Assembly (NCBI GenBank): GCA_030834835.1
Contig: JAUQXD010000888.1
Coordinates: forward strand, 1 to 9,200
Source: Thermoflexales bacterium
GTDB taxonomy: Bacteria; Chloroflexota; Anaerolineae; Fen-1058
Direction: 5' to 3'
DNA: 9,200 nucleotides
Shown: piece after piece, positions 1 through 6,331 of the stretch
Numbering within the stretch: the first letter of the stretch is position 1
Layout of the letters: each line of letters starts with the position of its first letter
The notes under the pieces: generated by a model
Databases searched by the model: none
The model's input: the letters and a program-made list of their open reading frames with translations, nothing else
Told to the model about the DNA's origin: nothing
Program-made: the position numbers and the translations under genes

Positions 1-61
1 GCGATTGTACCTTGTCTCAAGGGGGCTGTCAAAGACATAAGCACCAATTTGATAGCCACTT

Positions 62-73
62 GCACTTGAGTGC
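62..73. promoter_or_regulatory. Small inverted repeat abutting the -35 box, possible operator
   Basis: GCACT-TG-AGTGC is a perfect 5-bp inverted repeat with a 2-bp centre, ending one base before the TTGACC -35 hexamer of the first gene. Its position would suit an activator or repressor site. It is short enough to occur by chance, so the functional reading is only a suggestion. Nothing else is recognisable in the first 60 bases: all three forward frames are closed by stops by about position 77, and no preceding gene end can be named. Confidence 0.2.
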
Positions 74-102
74 TTGACCGACCTGTGACGGATGTTTATA
101 CT
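74..102 (+). promoter_or_regulatory. Sigma70-type promoter giving a probable leaderless transcript
   Basis: TTGACC (74-79) and TATACT (97-102) are separated by exactly 17 bp and each matches five of six consensus bases. The ATG at 110 begins 8 bp after the last base of the -10, where transcription normally initiates, so the mRNA would start at or next to the initiator codon. No Shine-Dalgarno sequence precedes this ATG, which agrees with leaderless translation. The hexamers and spacing are seen directly; the start site is inferred. Confidence 0.7.
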
Positions 103-109
103 GCCAACC

Positions 110-967
110 ATGTCACAAACAAGACGACTCAATCGCAGGCAGTTTTTGAAATTCATGCTGGGCGCGAGCGCAGGCGCGGCGGGCGCGGCGCTGGGCGGCA
201 GCGTGTATACGACGTTGATTGAGCCGCAGTGGTTGTCCATCGAACGCATCGATGTGCCGCTGGCGCGCTTGCCGCGCGAACTCGACGGGTTTACGATCGC
301 GCAGCTAAGCGATCTACATCTGGGACCCTACATCGGTGTTGAAGAGATCCGATCGGCGGTGGCGGCGACGAATCAACTTCGGCCGGACGCGATCGTCCTC
401 ACCGGCGATTACGTCACGCGCGAGGCCGATCTTATGGATGACAGTGCGCGTGAGTTGAGAGCGTTGACAGCATCCAGCGGTGTCTATGCCGTGCTGGGTA
501 ATCACGATCATTGGTCAGGCCCTGATCATATCGCGCGCGTGCTGAAGGACCATTCGATTCCCGTGCTGCTCAACGAAGCGCTGCCTGTCGAACGCAATGG
601 GGCGCGACTGTGGATCGCAGGCGTGGATGACGTATGGGAACGCCGCGCCGATCTGGATTCGGCTTTGCGGCGTGTACCATCAACTGAGCCGACGGTGTTG
701 CTCGCACATGAACCGGATTATGCGGAAGTGGTGCGCCGTTACCCGGTTGATCTACAATTGTCGGGCCACTCACATGGCGGACAGGTGCGTCTGCCGTTTT
801 ACGGTGCGCCGATTTTGCCCTTTCTGGCCAAGAAGTACCCCATCGGGTTGCAGCGGGCGGACGCGATGTGGGTATATACCAATCGCGGCATTGGCGTCGT
901 CTCGCCGCCGGTGCGCTTCAACTGCCGGCCGGAGATTACATTGTTGACACTGCGATCCGCTACCTGA
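110..967 (+). CDS. Tat-exported metallophosphoesterase, YkuE/YaeI-like
   Basis: This is a calcineurin-like metal-dependent phosphoesterase of 285 aa. Near the N-terminus (about residues 9-14) is a twin-arginine motif RRQFLK, followed by a small-residue Ala/Gly hydrophobic segment, so the folded enzyme is probably exported by Tat and may stay membrane-anchored. The dinuclear metal site is complete: DLH (D68, H70), GD (99-100), GNHD (130-133), the H of AHEPD (about 200) and GHSHGG (219-224). The family resembles B. subtilis YkuE and E. coli YaeI; YaeI is linked to UDP-2,3-diacylglucosamine hydrolysis, but the substrate cannot be read from sequence. An upstream in-frame ATG at 92 lies inside the promoter and is disfavoured; 110 is preferred because it sits at the predicted transcription start. 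The next gene follows after a short gap on the same strand. Confidence 0.88.
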   Translation: MSQTRRLNRRQFLKFMLGASAGAAGAALGGSVYTTLIEPQWLSIERIDVPLARLPRELDGFTIAQLSDLHLGPYIGVEEIRSAVAATNQLRPDAIVLTGDYVTREADLMDDSARELRALTASSGVYAVLGNHDHWSGPDHIARVLKDHSIPVLLNEALPVERNGARLWIAGVDDVWERRADLDSALRRVPSTEPTVLLAHEPDYAEVVRRYPVDLQLSGHSHGGQVRLPFYGAPILPFLAKKYPIGLQRADAMWVYTNRGIGVVSPPVRFNCRPEITLLTLRSAT

Positions 968-1014
968 TTTCGAAGTAACGAGCGCGAAATGGCTCAAAAT
1001 CCAGCGTTTTCGCG

Positions 1015-1020
1015 TAGACT
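1015..1020 (+). promoter_or_regulatory. Candidate -10 box for leaderless hemW-like gene
   Basis: TAGACT ends 7 nt before the ATG at 1028, exactly the same distance as TATACT from the ATG of the upstream gene. No convincing -35 hexamer lies 16-18 bp upstream, and no Shine-Dalgarno sequence precedes either candidate start. The shared geometry supports a second leaderless transcript, but a six-base match alone is weak. Confidence 0.35.
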
Positions 1021-1027
1021 AAATACT

Positions 1028-2326
1028 ATGATCACAACTCTACCAACTGATATTACCTTAATCGAACAGACGCTACGCGCAGTGGATGTTCCGCATTCGA
1101 TCTATATTCATGTGCCGTTCTGCCATCATCGCTGCGCGTATTGCGATTTCAACATCTACGCCAATCAACCGGCTTTGTATGAAGCGTATGTGCAAGCAGT
1201 GGCAGAAGAAATCGCGGCGACGGCTAGCCGGGTGGGGCGCCTGCGCGTGCCGACGATCTACTTCGGCGGCGGGACACCGTCACTGCTGCCGGCTGAACTT
1301 ATCGGCGGATTGTTGACGGCAGTGCGGACGTTCTTCGAGGTTGATGAAGACGCCGAGATCACACTCGAGGCGAATCCGAGGCAAGATGCAGGAAGCCAGA
1401 GGCAGGACGCAGGAGGCAGGACGCAGGAGGCAAATGGTCAAGCGTATTTTGCACAGTTGCGCGCGTTCGGCGTGAATCGACTGAGTCTTGGGATACAGTC
1501 GAGCCATGCCGATGAACTGCTTCTACTGCGGCGCGGGCACACGTTTGATGATGCGGCGGCAACGTATCAGGCGGCGCGCGACGCGGGCTTTGAGAATATC
1601 AACCTCGATCTGATCTATGGCTTACCCGCTCAATCGATCGAACGTTGGCGCGAAACGCTTCAGCGTGTGATCGATCTGAGACCAGAGCATATTTCGGCGT
1701 ATAGTTTGCAAGTTGAAGAAGGCACAGCGTTATTCAACTGGGTGCGCGACGGCAAAGTGCCTGAGCCGGAAGATGAAGTCGTGGCGGAGATGTATGAGGT
1801 AACGCAGGCGATGCTGGCGGAGGCGGGATTTGAGCATTACGAGATTTCGAACTGGGTCGACGGGATGCAGGATGCGGGAGGCAGGAGGCAGATCGATCGC
1901 CGTTCGCGGCACAATCTGGTGTACTGGCGAAATGAGGCATACTTCGGCTTTGGCTGTGGAGCGCACTCGTCGCACGCGGGGCAGCGCTATTGGAATGTGT
2001 TGAAGCCGCGCGAGTATATCGCGGCGATTGAGGCGACGGGTGACGCGGTGGCTGAACGCGAGACGATCGATCGCGTGTTGGAGATCGGCGAGACCATGAT
2101 GTTGGGTCTGCGTCTGATCGACGAGGGAGGCGATCGGGCACGGTTTGCCGATCGGTTTGGCGTGGAACTGAATGCCGTTTATGGATCAGTTATCGCGCGT
2201 TTAGTCGAGCAGGGTTTGATCGAGGACTTGTCTGATCGCATCCGCCTGACTGCACGCGGTCGATTGTTGGGCAATCGCGTGTTTGCGGAGTTTTTGCCAG
2301 AGTCAAGCGCGGAAGCGAGGCCTTGA
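1028..2326 (+). CDS. hemW: HemW-like radical SAM heme chaperone (coproporphyrinogen oxidase-like)
   Basis: This radical SAM protein is about 432 aa from this start, against 378 for E. coli HemW. The 4Fe-4S cluster site is CHHRCAYC (CX3CX2C, C32/C36/C39), preceded by YIHVPF. It is followed by the SAM-binding GGGTPS, LEANP, GVNRLSLGIQS, NLDLIYGLP and HNLVYWRNEAYFGFGCGA, all in HemW/HemN order, with a HemW-type C-terminal winged-helix region. HemW binds heme and is thought to deliver it to respiratory proteins; family members were long misannotated as oxygen-independent coproporphyrinogen oxidases. Two repeat-encoded insertions interrupt it, after EANP and between YEISNW and the HNLVYW motif. 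Both lie in positions that are variable loops in the family, and all core motifs stay intact, so the protein is probably functional. An alternative ATG at 989 adds 13 residues and lacks a ribosome binding site; 1028 is chosen for the -10 box upstream. Confidence 0.85.
   Translation: MITTLPTDITLIEQTLRAVDVPHSIYIHVPFCHHRCAYCDFNIYANQPALYEAYVQAVAEEIAATASRVGRLRVPTIYFGGGTPSLLPAELIGGLLTAVRTFFEVDEDAEITLEANPRQDAGSQRQDAGGRTQEANGQAYFAQLRAFGVNRLSLGIQSSHADELLLLRRGHTFDDAAATYQAARDAGFENINLDLIYGLPAQSIERWRETLQRVIDLRPEHISAYSLQVEEGTALFNWVRDGKVPEPEDEVVAEMYEVTQAMLAEAGFEHYEISNWVDGMQDAGGRRQIDRRSRHNLVYWRNEAYFGFGCGAHSSHAGQRYWNVLKPREYIAAIEATGDAVAERETIDRVLEIGETMMLGLRLIDEGGDRARFADRFGVELNAVYGSVIARLVEQGLIEDLSDRIRLTARGRLLGNRVFAEFLPESSAEARP
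1379..1434 (+). repeat. Heptamer repeat tract 1 inside hemW-like gene
   Basis: Eight contiguous 7-bp units run from AGGCAAG to AGGCAAA. The middle holds a perfect tandem 14-mer AGGCAGGACGCAGG repeated twice (1400-1427). Rephased, the consensus is GGANGCA. The tract is translated as a Gln/Gly/Asp/Arg-rich segment containing QDAG twice, directly after the conserved EANP motif, where HemW proteins normally have only a short linker. The tract keeps the reading frame open. Confidence 0.85.
1863..1890 (+). repeat. Heptamer repeat tract 2 inside hemW-like gene
   Basis: There are four contiguous 7-bp units: GGATGCA, GGATGCG, GGAGGCA, GGAGGCA. They belong to the same GGANGCA family as the tract at 1379-1434 and lie on the same strand. 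It encodes a GMQDAGGRRQ-type segment between the conserved YEISNW and RHNLVYW motifs. The QDAGG peptide recurs in both tracts because both are read in the same phase. Confidence 0.8.
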
Positions 2327-3360
2327 TGATCAGGCGAAGGTCAATGCAATTTAGCCGCGCAGTGTTCAATTTGTTCTGGCTGACAACCGGAGCATACGGG
2401 CTAGGCGTGACAGTTTTGCTCCTGCTGAAGTTTATAGCCGGCAGTGCGTGGTCGCCGGTTGAGGCGTTCAGTAGTTTCTTGCCAGTGGTCTTGCTGCCGG
2501 CGTTGATTCTCGGTCCGTTGTGTTTGTTGCGTCGACGGTGGCGACTGGCGGCTTCATTGGCGGCGGCGATAGTGACGTTTGTTGTAGGGTATGGCGGCAG
2601 TTTCATGCCGCGCGGCGATGCGGCGCCATCCGCCACGGGCCTGCGGTTCATGACTTATAATCTGCACGCTGAAACGCTTCAACTTGAGCCGATGCTGGCG
2701 TTGATTCGCGAATCAAAGGCTGATCTGGTCGCGCTGCAAGAACTCAGCCCGGAAATGGCGCAGGCGATTGAGGCCAGCCTGGCGACGGACTATCCTTATC
2801 GTGCTTTGCATCCGAGCTCTGAAAATCCCATCTGGGGGCAGGGCGTGTTAAGCCGGCATCCGATTCAGGCCGATGAATACTGGCGCATTGCGCTGGGCCA
2901 TCAGCGGGTCGTGCTGGACCTGCAAGGTGCGCCACTTACTTTGTATAACACGCATCCGGTTCACCCGTTCAGGCTGCGTGAGGGCGAGTTGTTCAACTCG
3001 GACGGACATCGGCAAGAAGTGAATGTGGTGCTGAGTCGCGTTGAAAACGACCGTGGCGCGATCATTATTGCCGGCGACTTCAATATGTCTGATCAGTCCA
3101 GTACCTACCTGCGGATTCGCCAGCGCTTTAACGACGCGTATCGAGAAAGCGGTTGGGGACTGGGCTTCACCTTTCCTGACTTCTCTTACGCGAACGCCAT
3201 GACCGTGGATGCGCCACTGTTATCGATGTTTATCCGGCCGATGGCGCGAATCGATTACGTCTTTCACAGCGCTGAGCTGGCGGCACGGTCGGCGCGCGTG
3301 CTGGCCGATTCAGGCGGTTCTGACCATCGACCCGTGCTGGTCGAATTTGACGTGCAGTAA
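2326..3360 (+). CDS. Membrane-anchored endonuclease/exonuclease/phosphatase family protein
   Basis: The 344-aa protein begins with about three hydrophobic segments (roughly residues 12-39, 48-69 and 74-92), then a C-terminal EEP (DNase I-like) domain from about residue 107, probably on the outer face. Catalytic landmarks are present: MTYNLH (N112), ALQE (E139), NTHPVHP (H210), AGDFN (D251, N253), RIDYVFHS (D310) and SDHRPV (D333, H334). The family includes Mg-dependent nucleases, phosphodiesterases and sphingomyelinase-like enzymes. The substrate cannot be assigned here, though membrane-anchored members are often thought to act on lipid or extracytoplasmic phosphoesters. The ATG shares its first base with the TGA of the hemW-like gene and has GAGG five bases upstream, so translation is likely coupled. 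A TTG at 2323 in the same frame is a less likely start. Confidence 0.83.
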   Translation: MIRRRSMQFSRAVFNLFWLTTGAYGLGVTVLLLLKFIAGSAWSPVEAFSSFLPVVLLPALILGPLCLLRRRWRLAASLAAAIVTFVVGYGGSFMPRGDAAPSATGLRFMTYNLHAETLQLEPMLALIRESKADLVALQELSPEMAQAIEASLATDYPYRALHPSSENPIWGQGVLSRHPIQADEYWRIALGHQRVVLDLQGAPLTLYNTHPVHPFRLREGELFNSDGHRQEVNVVLSRVENDRGAIIIAGDFNMSDQSSTYLRIRQRFNDAYRESGWGLGFTFPDFSYANAMTVDAPLLSMFIRPMARIDYVFHSAELAARSARVLADSGGSDHRPVLVEFDVQ

Positions 3361-3368
3361 CTGTCGGG

Positions 3369-3920
3369 TCATTGTTGAAGGGCAAACTCGCGCAACTCAC
3401 TAAATTGCACGGCTAATTTGGCGGGTGTGTAATGCGCATTCAAGCCGCTGGGATTGGGCAAAATCCAAACGCGAGTGGCGTGCCACGGATCGGTTTGTAG
3501 ACCTAACTCCGCACGCGGTTGGCCCCACGCGATTCGATAGGCGCTGATGCCCAACACAGCCAGCACGGCGGGGCGATAGCGGGCTATCTTGATTTCCAGG
3601 TTTTTCATCCCCGCGATCAACTCGCTGACCGATAGTTCATCGGCGCGAGCGGTAGTGCGCGCCACGATGTTGGTGAGACCGAGACCCAGACTCAAGAGTT
3701 CGAATTGTTCCGCTGGCTTGAATTGGCGCGGCGTGAAGCCCGAGGCGTGCAGTGTCGACCAGAAGCGATTGCCCGGCCGCGCGAAGTGATGGCCGACGGC
3801 CCCCGAATATAACCCCGGATTGATGCCGCAAAATACGACGCGTAAGTTGGGCGCGAGTACATCGGGAATGAGTTTGTCTCTGGCAGATTGCAACTCGGCG
3901 GGAGTTGGTTTGTGGGTCAT
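3369..3920 (-). CDS. mug: G/U mismatch-specific uracil DNA glycosylase (Mug family)
   Basis: This DNA base-excision repair enzyme of 183 aa (E. coli Mug is 168) removes uracil or thymine-like bases from mismatches with guanine. The first catalytic motif GINPG is at residues 32-36 with the expected Asn34. It is followed by FARPGNRFW (46-54), GLTNIVARTT (81-90) and the second motif NPSGLNAH (156-163), where E. coli Mug has NPSGLSR. All active-site elements are present. The start at 3920 is favoured because GGAG lies 12 nt upstream and homologues begin near here. An upstream ATG at 3998 would extend translation through a hairpin-forming repeat and adds non-conserved residues. The gene converges with the EEP gene, leaving only 8 bp between the stops and no recognisable hairpin terminator. 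Confidence 0.88.
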   Translation of the reverse strand: MTHKPTPAELQSARDKLIPDVLAPNLRVVFCGINPGLYSGAVGHHFARPGNRFWSTLHASGFTPRQFKPAEQFELLSLGLGLTNIVARTTARADELSVSELIAGMKNLEIKIARYRPAVLAVLGISAYRIAWGQPRAELGLQTDPWHATRVWILPNPSGLNAHYTPAKLAVQFSELREFALQQ

Positions 3921-3963
3921 TGTAACTGCAATCTCCACTCGACTTGTGGCGCGATTCGGATCA

Positions 3964-4062
3964 ACCGGCGATGAAATCGCCGGTCTACAGAGCAACACCC
4001 GATAAATCGGGTTTAGCCGGATTCATCCGACGTTGTGGCGTAGCCCGAAGATTCATCTTCGG
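3964..4062. repeat. Array of four small hairpins with a shared GAT/ATC core
   Basis: Four near-perfect inverted repeats lie within 100 bp. They are ACCGGCGAT-GAA-ATCGCCGGT (3964-3984), ACCCGAT-AA-ATCGGGT (3997-4012), CGGAT-TC-ATCCG (4018-4029) and CCGAAGAT-TC-ATCTTCGG (4045-4062). The arms differ in sequence and length, yet each stem closes with GAT facing ATC around 2-3 central bases. The array sits between the prenyl synthase stop and mug, so it could form structure in, or terminate, the minus-strand transcript. It resembles a dispersed intergenic repeat rather than a single terminator. No gene is visible in 3921-4079. Confidence 0.7.
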
Positions 4063-4079
4063 CGGTCACGGAATTCGCT

Positions 4080-5117
4080 CTACGCCGTCCGATTGAGCAG
4101 GCTGTTCGCCAGTTCGCGCAGGGCGTCGGTGGCGGCGTTGTCGCGGCCCGATGCATTGAGCGCATTGAGGGCGCGTTGATGGTGTTGGCTCGCCATCGCT
4201 TCGGCGTAGTCGCGCGCGCCGATGTGTTCCAATTCCGCACTGACGGCGGCGACGTCGATCGGATCAGCGGCATAGAGTTCGCGCAGGCGTTCGCTGCGAT
4301 CGAGGCCGTAGGCCACGGGCAGCGATTTTTTGCGCTGGCGAATGTCGTTGCCGGCAGGTTTGCCTGTGTGTGCCGGATCGCCCCAGATGCCAAGCAGATC
4401 ATCCTGAATTTGGAAGGCAAAGCCCACTTCGCGCCCGAAGTTTTCGTAGTACGCGGCGACTTCACTACCGGCCACAATCGCGCCGATGGCACACGCGCCC
4501 GCGACCAGGGCCGCCGTCTTGCCGCCAATCATGCGTAGATATTCGGCCTCGGTGATGCTGGTTCGTAATTCGAAACTTAGATCGAGGTGCTGGCCTTGCG
4601 TTAAAGCGAGACAGGCCTGATCAAACCGCTCACGCACGGACAGGCGGCGCGCGGGCGGTACATTGCGGGCGACCATGCCGCTCAAGGCGATGTGGGCCAA
4701 CGTGAACAACGCATCGCCGGCGTTGATGGCCTGCGGTCTGCCCCAGATGGTCCATAGCGTCGCGCGACCACGCCGGGTGGTATCGCCGTCTTCGATGTCG
4801 TCGTGAATCAGCGAGAAGTTGTGCAGCAGTTCGATCGAGGCGGCGGCGGGCAGGGCGTTTTCGCAATCACCGCCAGCAGCCTCACAGGTGAGCAGTGTCA
4901 AGATGGGGCGCAAGCGTTTGCCCGAATCCGACAGGGCGGGTTTGAAGTCGGCATCGACCCAGCCCAGATGGTAGTGCAGCATGCCGTAGTACACATCGAG
5001 CGCGGTGTCGCGCTGCGGCGCATTCTGCGGCGCATTAAAATGCGGCGGGCTGACGACCTGCCGCATTTCTGCGTCGATGGCGGGGAGATACTTGGTAAAG
5101 TAGTGAGAGAGTGTCAT
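4080..5117 (-). CDS. Short-chain prenyl diphosphate synthase (GGPP/FPP synthase type)
   Basis: This trans-prenyltransferase of 345 aa condenses IPP onto allylic diphosphates. Landmarks in order are GKRLRP (66-71, IPP binding), LLHNFSLIHDDIED with first Asp-rich motif DDIED (106-110), RRG (115-117), GDALFTLA (134-141), GQHLDLSFE (175-183), GGKTAAL (198-204), second Asp-rich motif DDLLG (239-243) and KKSLPVAY (263-270). The first Asp-rich motif has no two-residue insertion, and Phe101 lies five residues before it, a pattern associated with type I geranylgeranyl diphosphate synthases. A C20 product is therefore suggested but not proven. There is no Shine-Dalgarno sequence before the ATG. A TACCAT hexamer in the upstream repeat (5127-5132, reverse strand) lies nine bases before the start and could be a -10 box. 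The upstream neighbour makes its substrate DMAPP. The TAG stop lies at the border of the hairpin-repeat region. Confidence 0.87.
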   Translation of the reverse strand: MTLSHYFTKYLPAIDAEMRQVVSPPHFNAPQNAPQRDTALDVYYGMLHYHLGWVDADFKPALSDSGKRLRPILTLLTCEAAGGDCENALPAAASIELLHNFSLIHDDIEDGDTTRRGRATLWTIWGRPQAINAGDALFTLAHIALSGMVARNVPPARRLSVRERFDQACLALTQGQHLDLSFELRTSITEAEYLRMIGGKTAALVAGACAIGAIVAGSEVAAYYENFGREVGFAFQIQDDLLGIWGDPAHTGKPAGNDIRQRKKSLPVAYGLDRSERLRELYAADPIDVAAVSAELEHIGARDYAEAMASQHHQRALNALNASGRDNAATDALRELANSLLNRTA

Positions 5118-5124
5118 AGTGAGA

Positions 5125-5218
5125 AGATGGTAAATTAGGAACTGGCAAATTAGTAGATTGGTGGTTGATCAGCGCGTTGACCAACTTACCAATTTACTAA
5201 TCTACCAATCTACCGATC
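5125..5218. repeat. Inverted pair of degenerate 8-bp repeat arrays
   Basis: The right arm has five contiguous octamers from 5179: GACCAACT, TACCAATT, TACTAATC, TACCAATC, TACCGATC. The left arm (5125-5163) is the same motif in reverse orientation: AGATGGTA, AATTAGG (one base short), AACTGGCA, AATTAGTA, GATTGGTG. A 15-bp centre around GTTGATCAGCGCGTT separates them, so transcripts from either strand could fold into a long imperfect hairpin in several registers. It fills almost the whole gap between the isomerase and prenyl synthase genes, is AT-richer than its surroundings, and contains the isomerase stop codon. Confidence 0.75.
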
Positions 5219-6232
5219 ACGAACCAACGGCGTCTTCTGCAGCGCCTCTATACTGCCCGCGCCCGCGGAGAACATGGCGATGCGCAGCACGCGGATGGTT
5301 TCTTCCAGTGTCTCCATGACCGCGTCCGATGAAATCGTGGCCGCTTTGAGGAACGGCCCGGCCATGCCGCCGAGGGTCGCGCCGAGGGCGATGGCTTTGG
5401 CGATGTCGATGCCTGAACGGATGCCGCCTGAGGCGATGATGGGCAGGTCCGGTGCGGCGCGCTTGACCATCTGGACGGACTCGCTGGTGGGAATGCCCCA
5501 GTCGCGGAAGGCGGCCGCCACGCGCCGATGGAGATCATCGGGGGCGCGAAACAATTCCACCTGGCTCCACGATGTGCCGCCTGAGCCGGCCACATCGATC
5601 GCGGCGACGCCTGCATCGGCCAGCATTCTGGCGGCCTGTTCGCTGATGCCCCAGCCCACCTCTTTAGCGATGACGGGCACAGGCAGTCGCTTGCAGACCG
5701 CTTCGATCTTTCTGACGAGGCCGCTGAAGTTCACGTCGCCTTCGGGCTGGACGGCTTCTTGCAAGGGGTTCAGGTGCAAAATCAACGCGTCGGCTTCGAT
5801 CATCTGCACGGCTTCAATGCAATGTTCCACATCGTAGCCGTAGTTGAACTGCACCGCGCCCAGGTTGGCGAAGAGCAGAATATCCGGCGCGACCGAGCGG
5901 ACTTTGAAGGTGTCGGCAACTTCCGGGTGCTGGATGCCCGCCCGCTGTGAGCCGAGGCCCATCGCCACGCCGTATTGCTGCGCGGCCCGCGCCAGATTCA
6001 GGTTGATCTGCCGAGCCTGCTCCGTGCCGCCCGTCATCGACGAGATCAGGACCGGGGCCTGCAGGGACTTGTGGAACAATCGGGTGGCGAGCGAAACCGC
6101 TTTCAGATCAAGTTCCGGCAACGCTTGATGGATAAATCGGTACTGTTCAAAACCGACCGTGAGTCGATCAAACCCGACGTCTTCATCCAGATTGATGCGA
6201 ATGTGATCGGCTTTGCGGCGTTCGATGGTCAT
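5210..6232 (-). CDS. fni: Type 2 (FMN-dependent) isopentenyl-diphosphate delta-isomerase
   Basis: The 340-aa enzyme interconverts IPP and DMAPP using reduced FMN and Mg, supplying the primer for the downstream prenyl synthase. The length is typical of the family. Family signatures run end to end: RKADHI (6-11), SSMTGGT (64-70), GLGSQRAG (92-99), [10 protein letters not shown] (123-132), [14 protein letters not shown] (153-166, including the conserved Gln158/Glu159 pair), [10 protein letters not shown] (188-197), [10 protein letters not shown] (213-222) and the phosphate-binding SGGIRSG (268-274) followed by [12 protein letters not shown]. The start is well supported by AGAGGAG four bases before the ATG. 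The last codons and the TAG stop fall inside an 8-bp repeat array, so the extreme C-terminus (RDR) is repeat-encoded. It is transcribed divergently from acpP out of a shared palindromic promoter region. Confidence 0.95.
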   Translation of the reverse strand: MTIERRKADHIRINLDEDVGFDRLTVGFEQYRFIHQALPELDLKAVSLATRLFHKSLQAPVLISSMTGGTEQARQINLNLARAAQQYGVAMGLGSQRAGIQHPEVADTFKVRSVAPDILLFANLGAVQFNYGYDVEHCIEAVQMIEADALILHLNPLQEAVQPEGDVNFSGLVRKIEAVCKRLPVPVIAKEVGWGISEQAARMLADAGVAAIDVAGSGGTSWSQVELFRAPDDLHRRVAAAFRDWGIPTSESVQMVKRAAPDLPIIASGGIRSGIDIAKAIALGATLGGMAGPFLKAATISSDAVMETLEETIRVLRIAMFSAGAGSIEALQKTPLVRDR

Positions 6233-6247
6233 ACAACTCCTCTGGCT

Positions 6248-6273
6248 TTTGGCGCAACTCTTTGGCGCGACGC
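6248..6273. repeat. 13-bp tandem duplication in the isomerase leader
   Basis: TTTGGCGCAACTC is followed immediately by TTTGGCGCGACGC, matching at 11 of 13 positions. It lies between the idi2 ribosome binding site and its predicted transcription start, so it would be in the 5' untranslated RNA or form a DNA binding site. No known regulator is recognised. Confidence 0.4.
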
Positions 6274-6290
6274 GGGTTATATGGTGCGGG

Positions 6291-6318
6291 ATGGTAACAC
6301 GTCCGCAACGAATGTCAA
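6291..6318 (-). promoter_or_regulatory. Promoter for the type 2 IPP isomerase
   Basis: On the reverse strand TTGACA (6318-6313) is a perfect -35 and TACCAT (6296-6291) a four-of-six -10, separated by 16 bp. Transcription would start near 6284, giving a leader of about 50 nt. The -35 is one arm of the palindrome at 6313-6331. A TATAAC hexamer further down (6281-6276) is an alternative -10 but has no good -35. Confidence 0.5.
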
Positions 6319-6331
6319 GGACTCCTTGACA
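6313..6331. promoter_or_regulatory. Perfect 19-bp palindrome covering both divergent -35 boxes
   Basis: TGTCAAGGA-C-TCCTTGACA is a perfect 9-bp inverted repeat with a single central base. Each arm ends in TTGACA read outward, and these hexamers are the -35 elements of the idi2 and acpP promoters. Such a site could bind a dimeric regulator that blocks or chooses between the two promoters, or the symmetry may simply reflect two close consensus -35 boxes. A terminator role is unlikely because no transcript runs into it and the loop is one base. Confidence 0.55.

Noticed and set aside
1379..1434. CRISPR-like array
   Set aside because: The units are 7 bp and directly contiguous with no spacers, inside a coding frame, and no cas genes are present.
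2190..2651. Reverse-strand open frame of 153 codons across the hemW/EEP junction
   Set aside because: It spans two overlapping forward genes and has no family features.
3921..3998. Longer start for mug
   Set aside because: The extension reads through the first hairpin repeat, adds non-conserved residues, and GGAG precedes the internal ATG at 3920.
4013..4528. Reverse-strand open frame of 171 codons overlapping the prenyl synthase
   Set aside because: Out of frame with a clear prenyl synthase that carries both Asp-rich motifs; its low-complexity Arg/Ser/Ala/Thr-rich content is typical of a shifted frame.
5274..5837. Forward open frame of 187 codons opposite the IPP isomerase
   Set aside because: It is a shadow of a gene with end-to-end family conservation and has no ribosome binding site or domain.
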